NCBI RefSeq assembly: GCF_039405155.1 | Contig: NZ_CP135049.1 | Location: forward strand, 372,001 to 436,000 | From: Buchnera aphidicola (Taiwanaphis decaspermi) | GTDB lineage: Bacteria > Pseudomonadota > Gammaproteobacteria > Enterobacterales > Enterobacteriaceae | Direction of reading: 5' to 3' | DNA length: 64,000 nt | Part shown: positions 41,424 to 48,305 of the stretch, in pieces | How the letters are laid out: each line of letters opens with the position of its first letter | Numbering within the stretch: position 1 is the first letter of the stretch | Notes under the pieces: model-generated | The model's input: only the letters and a program-made list of their open reading frames with translations | The model's database searches: none | What the model was told of the DNA's origin: nothing | Made by a program: the position numbers and the translations under genes

Positions 41424-42554
41424 ATGAAATTACCTAATTTAAGTCTATATATACATATACCATGGTGTGAAAAAAAATGTATATATTGTGATTTTAATTC
41501 ATATACATATGAAAAAATTCCAGAAAAAAGATATTTAAAACATTTACTACTAGATTTAAAAGATAATTTATCTTTTGTACAAAATAGAAAAATTAAAACC
41601 ATATTTATAGGAGGAGGTACACCAAGCATTCTAAAATCATCTATAATTGACAAAATGTTATATAAAATAAAAAAAATGATAGAAATATCTAATAATGCTG
41701 AAATTACAATAGAAGTAAATCCTAATGATATTACTTTAGATAAAGTTTATCAATATAAAAAGTCAGGTATTAATAGGATATCTATTGGTATTCAAACTTT
41801 CAATAACAAAAAACTAAAAATGTTAGGTAGGACACATGATACAAAACAATCAAAAAAAGCAATAAAAATAATAAAAAAAATGAATTTTAAAAATTTTAAC
41901 ATTGATATTATACATAGTTTGCCAAATCAAAATATTAAAGAATCTATATATGATGTTAAAAAACTTATACAATTAAAACCACCCCATATTTCTTGGTATC
42001 AATTAAGTATTGAAAAAAATACATTATTATTTCATAAGGAAAATAATTTGCTAAAAGATGAAATTTTATGGAAAATTTTTAATGAAGGCCATAAAATAAT
42101 TGTCGATAATAATTATAAACAATACGAAATTTCTTCATATTGTTATAAAAATATATACAAATGTAAACATAATTTAAATTATTGGAGATTTGGAGATTAT
42201 ATAGGAATAGGGTGTGGATCTCATAGTAAATTTACAAACTTGGATGGTGATATAACCAGAATTATTAAAAAAAAACGTATATTAGATTATATGAATAATA
42301 ATTATATACATAAATCTTATTTAGTTAAATCTAAAGATAAAATTTTTGAATATTTTATAAATAAACTAAGATTATATGAACATGTTTCTAAAAATTTTTT
42401 CGAAAAATTCAAAATAAAAAAAAATAAAAAATTTTTTTATGCTATAAAAAAAGCTAAAATTAATGGTTATATTATTGAAAAAAAAAATAGTTGGGAAACA
42501 ACAAAAAAAGGTAAATTATATTTAAATAATTTGTTAGAATTTTTTTTACCTTAG
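41424..42554 (+). CDS. hemW: Radical-SAM heme chaperone HemW
   Basis: A radical-SAM protein of the HemN family now regarded as a heme chaperone rather than a coproporphyrinogen oxidase. The 376 residues (E. coli 378) hold the cluster motif CEKKCIYC (Cys15, Cys19, Cys22), the IFIGGGTPS SAM loop and the C-terminal NYWRFGDYIGIGCGSHS. It lacks the extra N-terminal segment of HemN. It is placed between ruvX and yggX; mutY, the usual neighbour of yggX, is missing. Confidence 0.94.
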   Translation: MKLPNLSLYIHIPWCEKKCIYCDFNSYTYEKIPEKRYLKHLLLDLKDNLSFVQNRKIKTIFIGGGTPSILKSSIIDKMLYKIKKMIEISNNAEITIEVNPNDITLDKVYQYKKSGINRISIGIQTFNNKKLKMLGRTHDTKQSKKAIKIIKKMNFKNFNIDIIHSLPNQNIKESIYDVKKLIQLKPPHISWYQLSIEKNTLLFHKENNLLKDEILWKIFNEGHKIIVDNNYKQYEISSYCYKNIYKCKHNLNYWRFGDYIGIGCGSHSKFTNLDGDITRIIKKKRILDYMNNNYIHKSYLVKSKDKIFEYFINKLRLYEHVSKNFFEKFKIKKNKKFFYAIKKAKINGYIIEKKNSWETTKKGKLYLNNLLEFFLP

Positions 42555-42630
42555 TTAATATTAAAATATTTGATTATTTATTAAAAAAAATTGTAATTTT
42601 ACTATTTAAATACATAATTTTGGGTTATTT

Positions 42631-42870
42631 ATGAAAAGAACAATATTTTGCCATTTTTTAAAAAAAAAGTCAGAAGGATTACAAGAAAAAACTTATCCTG
42701 GTAAATTAGGTATTTATATATATAAACATATATCTAAAAAAGCATGGTTTTTATGGTTATCTAGGCAAACTATAATAATTAATGAAAAAAATATAGACAC
42801 AAGAAATGATGAACACAAAAAAACATTAGAGATACAAATGAAAGAATTTTTAAAAATAAAAATAAAATGA
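42631..42870 (+). CDS. yggX: Fe(II)-trafficking / oxidative protection protein YggX
   Basis: Small protein linked to protecting Fe-S clusters and iron traffic in enteric bacteria. The 79 residues match E. coli YggX from MKRTIFCHFL (Cys7 preserved) through YPGKLGIYIYKHISKKAW and INEKNIDTRNDEH, then stop 12 residues before the E. coli end, losing the charged tail. It follows hemW by 76 bases and is closed by a hairpin shared with ibpA. Confidence 0.92.
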   Translation: MKRTIFCHFLKKKSEGLQEKTYPGKLGIYIYKHISKKAWFLWLSRQTIIINEKNIDTRNDEHKKTLEIQMKEFLKIKIK

Positions 42871-42886
42871 TTTTTATTTAAAAAAC

Positions 42887-42921
42887 ATTGCCGTAATTAT
42901 TCCAAAATACTATACGGCAAT
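42887..42921. terminator. Bidirectional terminator between yggX and ibpA
   Basis: A perfect 9-bp stem ATTGCCGTA/TACGGCAAT around a 17-base loop begins 16 bases after the yggX stop. It is followed by ATTTTATAA on the plus strand and by TGTTTTTTAAA on the minus strand, so it suits both convergent genes. Confidence 0.8.
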
Positions 42922-42962
42922 ATTTTATAAAATAAATTATTTAAATAACAAAAATATTATCT

Positions 42963-43406
42963 CTATTTTTTTTGTATTGTTATTTTTTCTGTTTTTTCTT
43001 TTTCTGGTATTTTGTAATTAAAAATAATTTTTAATATACCGTATTTTAATATTGCTAATTTAACTTTAATTTCATGAGATAATTTAAAATCACATGAAAA
43101 AGATTTTTTTTTTATTCCTTTATGATACCATTTTATATTTTTATTTTTATTATTTTTTTTTAACTCACCTGAAATATTCAATTTATTATTTTGAACTGAA
43201 ATATTTAGATTTTCTTCTTTATAACCAGCAACTACTATATTTAACTCATAATCACCATTTTTTTTACGAAAAAAATCATAATTAGGAATATTATGTAAAG
43301 GTTTTTCTCCTGTTAATCTACTAAACATCTTATCTATTTGATTAAATCTATCAGATAATAAATTATTATTAAAAGAAGAAATGAAAGGCAAATAATTAGA
43401 AGACAT
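42963..43406 (-). CDS. ibpA: Small heat-shock protein (IbpA)
   Basis: Holdase that binds unfolding proteins during heat stress. The 147 residues have an alpha-crystallin domain (about 40-135) with YELNIVVAGYKEENLNISVQ and a recognisable GILKIIF strand region; the N-terminal arm SSNYLPFISSF is longer than in E. coli IbpA (137 residues). AAAGGAG lies seven bases upstream of the ATG, one of the strongest ribosome binding sites in the window. A heat-shock-type -35 (CTTGAAA) lies about 93 bases upstream. Confidence 0.93.
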   Translation of the reverse strand: MSSNYLPFISSFNNNLLSDRFNQIDKMFSRLTGEKPLHNIPNYDFFRKKNGDYELNIVVAGYKEENLNISVQNNKLNISGELKKNNKNKNIKWYHKGIKKKSFSCDFKLSHEIKVKLAILKYGILKIIFNYKIPEKEKTEKITIQKK

Positions 43407-43476
43407 ACATAACTCCTTTAATCTATATAATTTTTATTATTAATTATTTATCTTAATTCTATATTCATAATTTTAG

Positions 43477-43505
43477 ATATAATAATATATGTAAGCTTTT
43501 TCAAG
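43477..43505 (-). promoter_or_regulatory. Candidate sigma-32 promoter of ibpA
   Basis: The minus strand reads CTTGAAA (43499-43505), the exact heat-shock -35, followed after 14 bases by TATTATAT (43477-43484) in place of the usual CCCCAT-T. The -35 runs into five A's. It is the only CTTGAAA I noticed at a fitting place in the window. Confidence 0.55.
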
Positions 43506-43525
43506 TGTTTATTAAAAAATATTTT

Positions 43526-44956
43526 TTAAGAAGTTAAATTATTTAAATAAATATAATATTCTTTTATTTGTGTTAATATTTTTTTTTTTTTTTTGTTTTT
43601 TTTATATTTTAACATTAATTCATCTATTTTTTGATAATAAATAGTAATTTTTTTTTTTATTTTTCTTTTGCAGTATTTTTGCCATATTTTTTTATCTGTT
43701 TTTTTAATATCTTTATAAAAATTTATATATTTATATTTAAATAACAGTTTTTTAATTCTATTATCATAATTGTTAAAATTTATTTTTTGTATTTCATTGA
43801 TATTTTTCATATTTCTTATTTTTTTTATAATTTTTTTATCTTTTTCTTCAAAAAAATTGTTATATAGTTGTAGCTCAACATCTGATGAATAATTATTTAT
43901 TTTTATTTTAAATAAATTTAAAATAATTTCTTTTAAATTTTTTTTTTGTTTTATTAATTTTAAATTTTTTAAACAATATTTATAATTTATATTAAAATTT
44001 AAAAATTTTTTTACATTGAAAAATTTTAAAGGTACAAAAATAGGACATTTATTTACATTTAATATATTTAAAGATTTGTTTTTTTTTATTATTTCTATAA
44101 AATTTAATTTTTTTTTATTTTTATATTTTTCACATATTTCAAAAAAGTTTTTAATATTTTCATTTAAATTAAAATAAATTAAAGAATTTGTATAATATTT
44201 ATGCCATATAACAGGTAATATTATACTCATATACTTGCTTTTGTTGTATAATGTAGAAATATGTATTAAAGGAGTCATATAAAAAATATTTATTAACTCA
44301 ACTAATTTTCTTTTCTTTCTATAATTAAAAAAAAAACTAAAAAGTTTTTTTTGTTTATTATTTATTAATTTAGCAATGCTTATCGTTGAATAAACATCAT
44401 TTAAAGCATCATGAGGTTGATTGAAATTTAAATTATTGATTTTAATTAAATGAGCAAGTTTCAAACTCACTTGTTTATTTTTTTTAATGAACCATTTTAT
44501 TTTAAATGGTCTTAAAACATAACAAGCAATAACTAAATTTAATATATCCCATCGAGAATTATTTTTTCTCCAACTCCATTCATATGGATCAATAAAATTT
44601 CTGTAAAAAATATTTCTAGTAAATTCATCATCAAAATTTATATTATTATAACCAACAATACAAGTATTAGGTTTTTTCATTATATTGTAAATATTTTTAG
44701 AAAATTCAGATTCATTTAATCCATGATAATTTACATATGTTGGCAAAATACCTGTTATCAAAATTGAATCTGGATTAGGTATATAATATTCTGGAATTTT
44801 ACAATATAAAACTACAGGTTTTTCAATTATGTTAAAATTTTTATCAGTACGAATAGAAGCAAATTGTGCTATTTTATCTTTGCATGGGTTTGTACCGAAA
44901 GTTTCATAATCATAAAATAAAAAAGTAGATTTTTTTTTCATCATATATAAATACAT
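43526..44956 (-). CDS. sbcB: Exodeoxyribonuclease I
   Basis: 3'-5' single-strand DNA exonuclease of recombination and mismatch repair. The 476 residues (E. coli 475) retain the DEDDh active site: Asp16 and Glu18 (FYDYETFGT), the NINFDDEFTRN aspartates and HDALNDVYS. The N-terminal third is well conserved; the SH3-like and helical parts are very Lys/Asn-rich yet alignable. The start may be the ATG at 44956 or at 44944. An A16 coding tract (43579-43594) encodes a lysine run near the C-terminus. Confidence 0.93.
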   Translation of the reverse strand: MYLYMMKKKSTFLFYDYETFGTNPCKDKIAQFASIRTDKNFNIIEKPVVLYCKIPEYYIPNPDSILITGILPTYVNYHGLNESEFSKNIYNIMKKPNTCIVGYNNINFDDEFTRNIFYRNFIDPYEWSWRKNNSRWDILNLVIACYVLRPFKIKWFIKKNKQVSLKLAHLIKINNLNFNQPHDALNDVYSTISIAKLINNKQKKLFSFFFNYRKKRKLVELINIFYMTPLIHISTLYNKSKYMSIILPVIWHKYYTNSLIYFNLNENIKNFFEICEKYKNKKKLNFIEIIKKNKSLNILNVNKCPIFVPLKFFNVKKFLNFNINYKYCLKNLKLIKQKKNLKEIILNLFKIKINNYSSDVELQLYNNFFEEKDKKIIKKIRNMKNINEIQKINFNNYDNRIKKLLFKYKYINFYKDIKKTDKKIWQKYCKRKIKKKITIYYQKIDELMLKYKKNKKKKKILTQIKEYYIYLNNLTS

Positions 44957-45064
44957 GTTATCTTTATGCTCATATCAAAATAAAATAGCATGAAATATTA
45001 TAAAATTGTATAAAATAACATAAATTGTTGTTTTCTTTATAAAATTTAAAATAGGATATATTAG

Positions 45065-45385
45065 ATGACATTAGAAAAAAAAACATTCAAGTCTGTGTTA
45101 GAATTCGTAAAAATTTTTAGAAGAAAAAATAAAATAAAAAGAGAAATTAATGATATAGAAAAAAAAATTAGAGATAATAAAAAAAGAGTTTTGTTGCTAA
45201 AAAATTTAAGTGAATATATCAAACCTAATATGGTAACTGAGGATATTAATAACATAATAAAAAGTATGCAAAATGATTATAAAGATAGAATAGATGATTA
45301 TATAGTAAAAAACGCTGATTTATCCAAAGAAAGAAGGTGTATAATCAAAAAAATAAAACAAATGAAAAGTAATAAAGATAATTAA
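45065..45385 (+). CDS. yeeX: DUF496-family protein YeeX, function unknown
   Basis: A 106-residue charged, coiled-coil-like protein matching E. coli YeeX (DUF496) almost throughout: [40 protein letters not shown] and [15 protein letters not shown]. No enzymatic motif is visible and I know of no established function. AGGA lies 11 bases before the ATG. It stands alone between sbcB, which reads away, and tRNA-Asn. Its high conservation amid fast-evolving neighbours argues for an important role. Confidence 0.92.
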   Translation: MTLEKKTFKSVLEFVKIFRRKNKIKREINDIEKKIRDNKKRVLLLKNLSEYIKPNMVTEDINNIIKSMQNDYKDRIDDYIVKNADLSKERRCIIKKIKQMKSNKDN

Positions 45386-45395
45386 CAAAAATTAA

Positions 45396-45468
45396 CTCCC
45401 CCGACTGGACTTGAACCAGTGACATACGGATTAACAGTCCGCCGTTCTACCAACTGAACTACGGAGGA
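45396..45468 (-). tRNA. tRNA-Asn (anticodon GTT)
   Basis: The minus strand reads TCCTCCG...CGGGGGA with one G-U pair in the acceptor, T-loop TTCAAGT and anticodon GTT in CTGTTAA. It follows E. coli tRNA-Asn, discriminator G, without encoded CCA. It starts 10 bases beyond the yeeX stop, on the opposite strand. GTT is a substrate type for queuosine at position 34. Confidence 0.97.
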
Positions 45469-45591
45469 ATAAATTAAACAGAAAATCATTATATATATTT
45501 AATTTATATTTTGTCAAGTTTTTTTTTTTGTAATAAATGAAAAGATATCTAGATTAATTAACAATTTTAATTTATAATAAAGAATATTAAA

Positions 45592-45665
45592 GGCTCTTTA
45601 GCTCAGTTGGTTAGAGCAAGCGACTCATAATCGCTAGGTCGCTGGTTCAAGTCCAGCAAGGGCCA
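45592..45665 (+). tRNA. tRNA-Ile2 (anticodon CAT, lysidine type)
   Basis: The cloverleaf has acceptor GGCTCTT/AAGGGCC and anticodon CAT. The anticodon arm and 3' half (GCGACTCATAATCGCT, GGTCGCTGGTTCAAGTCCAG) match E. coli ileX rather than elongator tRNA-Met, so C34 should be converted to lysidine by TilS to read AUA. Discriminator is A, CCA is not encoded. TATAAT at 45573-45578 is a possible -10. AUA is very common in these genes, so this tRNA carries a heavy load. Confidence 0.88.
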
Positions 45666-45775
45666 ATATTTTTTAAAATTGATTTTATATTTTAATACTA
45701 ACAAATATTTGTTGTTATATTGTATATATTAATAAAAAATATATTTTTAATATAAAAATTATTTAGAGAAATAAC

Positions 45776-46408
45776 ATGGAATCCTACAAAACAGATTTTA
45801 TTAAATTTATATTAAAAAAAAAGATACTTAGTGTTGGATCATTTAAATTAAAGTCTGGAATTTATAGTAAATATTTTTTTAATTTCGGTTTATTCAATAA
45901 AGGTAAAGATTTGTGTTTTCTAGGAAAAATTTATGCAAAAGCTATTATAGATTTAAAAATAAAATTTAATTTAATTTTTGGTCCTGCATATAAAGGAATA
46001 CCTATAATATTATCAACAGCAATAGAATTAGCAAAAAAATATAAATTAAATATAGGATATTGTTTCAATAGAAAAGAAAAAAAAAAACATGGAGAGCAAG
46101 GAATTTTAGTTGGAGATAAAATTAAAGGTAATGTTTTGATATTAGATGATGTAATAACCACTGGAACTTCTATAAAAGAATCTATTAAAATAATTAACAA
46201 ATATAAATATGCTAAAGTAAATTATATATTAGTTGCCATAGATAGAAAAGAAAATATATTTGATAAAAAATCATTTAGATATAATAATATATCATCTTAT
46301 AAAAAACATTTAAGCATTTTTTCTATTATCACTATATCAGATATTATATCATACTTACGAAAAAACAAAAAACAATATAGTGATTACTGGAATGTTATAA
46401 TTGATTAA
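45776..46408 (+). CDS. pyrE: Orotate phosphoribosyltransferase
   Basis: Fifth step of de novo pyrimidine synthesis: orotate plus PRPP to OMP. The 210 residues (E. coli 213) carry the PRPP-binding loop VLILDDVITTGTS (120-132), FGPAYKGIPI, the mobile-loop FNRKEKKKHGEQG and SGIYSKYFFN. GAGA precedes the ATG. It converges on dut with a 22-base gap, echoing the E. coli dut-slmA-pyrE region with slmA lost. Confidence 0.97.
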   Translation: MESYKTDFIKFILKKKILSVGSFKLKSGIYSKYFFNFGLFNKGKDLCFLGKIYAKAIIDLKIKFNLIFGPAYKGIPIILSTAIELAKKYKLNIGYCFNRKEKKKHGEQGILVGDKIKGNVLILDDVITTGTSIKESIKIINKYKYAKVNYILVAIDRKENIFDKKSFRYNNISSYKKHLSIFSIITISDIISYLRKNKKQYSDYWNVIID

Positions 46409-46430
46409 TAAAATATAATTTTTTTATTTT

Positions 46431-46895
46431 CTATTTATATCCTGTGTGACCAAATCCTTTATTATTTCTTTTTTTTTTAATAATATTTTTACTAAAATTT
46501 AAATTAGATCTAATAATATTTAAAAATACTATTTGTGCTAATCTATCTCCTGGATTTATAAAGAAATCTTTTTCTCCTCTGTTCCAAATAGATAACATAA
46601 TTTCTCCTGTATAATCTGAATCTATCAGTCCCACTAAATTTCCTAAAACTATGCCATGATAATGTGCCAGTCCTGATCTTGGGATAATCATTCCTGCAAT
46701 ATTTGAGGTATACATTTTAATTGATATTCCTGTAGGAAGTAATATGTTTTTGTTAGGTTTTAATTCTATTTTTTTATAATTACATACTCTTATATCTATT
46801 CCTGCTGATCCCTTGGTTGTATATTCTGGTTTTGGAAATTGTTTTCCTAACCTTTTGTCTAAAATAATAATTTTTATTTTTTTATCTAAAAACAT
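46431..46895 (-). CDS. dut: Deoxyuridine triphosphatase
   Basis: Hydrolyses dUTP to dUMP, keeping uracil out of DNA and feeding dTMP synthesis. The 154 residues (E. coli 151) include all five trimeric dUTPase motifs: GSAGIDI, PRSGLAHYHG, GLIDSDYTGEI, PGDRLAQIVF and the C-terminal GFGHTGYK lid. It is codirectional with rplI across a 155-base AT-rich spacer. Confidence 0.97.
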   Translation of the reverse strand: MFLDKKIKIIILDKRLGKQFPKPEYTTKGSAGIDIRVCNYKKIELKPNKNILLPTGISIKMYTSNIAGMIIPRSGLAHYHGIVLGNLVGLIDSDYTGEIMLSIWNRGEKDFFINPGDRLAQIVFLNIIRSNLNFSKNIIKKKRNNKGFGHTGYK

Positions 46896-47050
46896 AATTT
46901 TTTCAGTACCTCTTTATGAAATTATATAAATGTAATTTTCAAAATTAATTAATATTTATATTTTTTGTTTTAAATTTAAAATAATAAAAAAATTTATATT
47001 GTTTATAAAAAATGTATATTAATACTAATTTATTGAATTATATATATTGT

Positions 47051-47500
47051 TTATTCTTTTATTGCATTAATTATAAACTTTGTTGAAATTTCATTATGAG
47101 GTTTAAATAAAACAATATGTTTTCCTATGTTACGTAATGGTCCATTAGGAAGATTTATTTCTTTTTTAGATGCTTTTATTCCTAAAGAATTTAATTTTTT
47201 TATAATTTCTCTTACTCCTATTGATCCAAAGAATTTACCATCTTTACTTGATTTAGAGGAGATAACTAGCATACCTATTTTTTTAATTTTTTTAATTTTA
47301 TTTTTAGCTATTATTATTTTTTCAGATATTTTTTGTTTTTGTTTTTTTTCTTCATTTTTTAATTTTTCTAAATTTTTAGTTGTTGCCAATATTGCTTTTT
47401 GTTTAGGTAATAGGTAATTTCTTGCGTATCCTGCTTTTACATTTACTTTTTCGTTTTTGTTACCTAATTTTTCAATTTTTTCAAGTAATATTATTTTCAT
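47051..47500 (-). CDS. rplI: 50S ribosomal protein L9
   Basis: Extended two-domain protein at the L1 stalk base. The 149 residues equal E. coli L9: the N-domain MKIILLEKIEKLGNKNEKVNVKAGYARNYLLP-type sequence (through residue 32), a connecting helix very rich in lysine (about 50-75), and the C-domain DGKFFGSIGVREI. It is the last gene of rpsF-rpsR-rplI, 26 bases after rpsR. Confidence 0.96.
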   Translation of the reverse strand: MKIILLEKIEKLGNKNEKVNVKAGYARNYLLPKQKAILATTKNLEKLKNEEKKQKQKISEKIIIAKNKIKKIKKIGMLVISSKSSKDGKFFGSIGVREIIKKLNSLGIKASKKEINLPNGPLRNIGKHIVLFKPHNEISTKFIINAIKE

Positions 47501-47526
47501 ATGTTTTATTTTTTACTAATATTATT

Positions 47527-47754
47527 TTATTTATGTTGATCAGTATAAGGTATTAAAGCTAAATATCTAGCTCTTTTAATTGAAGTAGCTAATTGACGTT
47601 GGTATTTAGAACTAGTACCAGTTATTCTGCTAGGAACTATTTTGCCACCTTCAGTAATATAATTTTTTAATAGAGATATATCTTTGTAATCTATTTCTTT
47701 TATACCTTCTGATATAAAACGACAAAATTTTCTTCTTCTAAAAAAACGATTCAT
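47527..47754 (-). CDS. rpsR: 30S ribosomal protein S18
   Basis: Platform protein that pairs with S6. The 75 residues equal the E. coli length, with [13 protein letters not shown] at the N-terminus and the signature [20 protein letters not shown]. It lies between rpsF and rplI. E. coli has priB between rpsF and rpsR; here that 67-base gap (47755-47821) is empty, so this replication-restart protein has been lost from the locus. Confidence 0.97.
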   Translation of the reverse strand: MNRFFRRRKFCRFISEGIKEIDYKDISLLKNYITEGGKIVPSRITGTSSKYQRQLATSIKRARYLALIPYTDQHK

Positions 47755-47821
47755 TTTATTGACCTCATTATTATTTTTTTTTAAATAAACAATTGCTATT
47801 TATTAATTTTTAAATAATGTT

Positions 47822-48157
47822 TCAAACATTTTTTTCATGTTTTGAACAAACCATTATTGAAGATGTATTAATTGCTTTTTTAGTTTTCATAATCATTGAT
47901 CTAATAATTGATCTGTTAAATCTAAACTCTATTTCTAATTTTTTTATAAATTTTGTAGATGTTTCAATATTCATAAGAATATAATGAGCTTTATGTAATT
48001 TGTTAATTGAATAAGCCATTTGCCTTCTTCCCCAATCTTCAAATCTATGTATAATTCCTTTATTATTATAAATTAATTCATTATATTTTAAAATTGTTTT
48101 TTGTATTTTTTCGTTAGTATCAGGATTAAACATTAATATAATTTCGTAATGATTCAT
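47822..48157 (-). CDS. rpsF: 30S ribosomal protein S6
   Basis: Platform protein binding with S18. The 111 residues contain the core MNHYEIILMFNPD, RFEDWGRRQMAYSINKLHKA and FRFNRSIIRSMIMK; E. coli S6 (131 or more) has an additional acidic, glutamylated tail that is missing here. The 148-base spacer upstream, towards rnr, is nearly pure A/T; I see nothing definite in it. Confidence 0.96.
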   Translation of the reverse strand: MNHYEIILMFNPDTNEKIQKTILKYNELIYNNKGIIHRFEDWGRRQMAYSINKLHKAHYILMNIETSTKFIKKLEIEFRFNRSIIRSMIMKTKKAINTSSIMVCSKHEKNV

Positions 48158-48305
48158 ATATCAAGAACCTTATAATATTTGTTTTTTAATTAAAATTTTA
48201 TAATTAATTACTATTTATTAAAATATTTGTTATGTTAAAATACATAATTTAAGATATTATACATTATATATTTTTATAATGATATATAGTATATATATAT
48301 TTTGT

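Noticed and set aside
45592..45665. Elongator or initiator tRNA-Met
   Set aside because: The anticodon is CAT, but the arms match the lysidine-type tRNA-Ile2 of E. coli and not either methionine tRNA.
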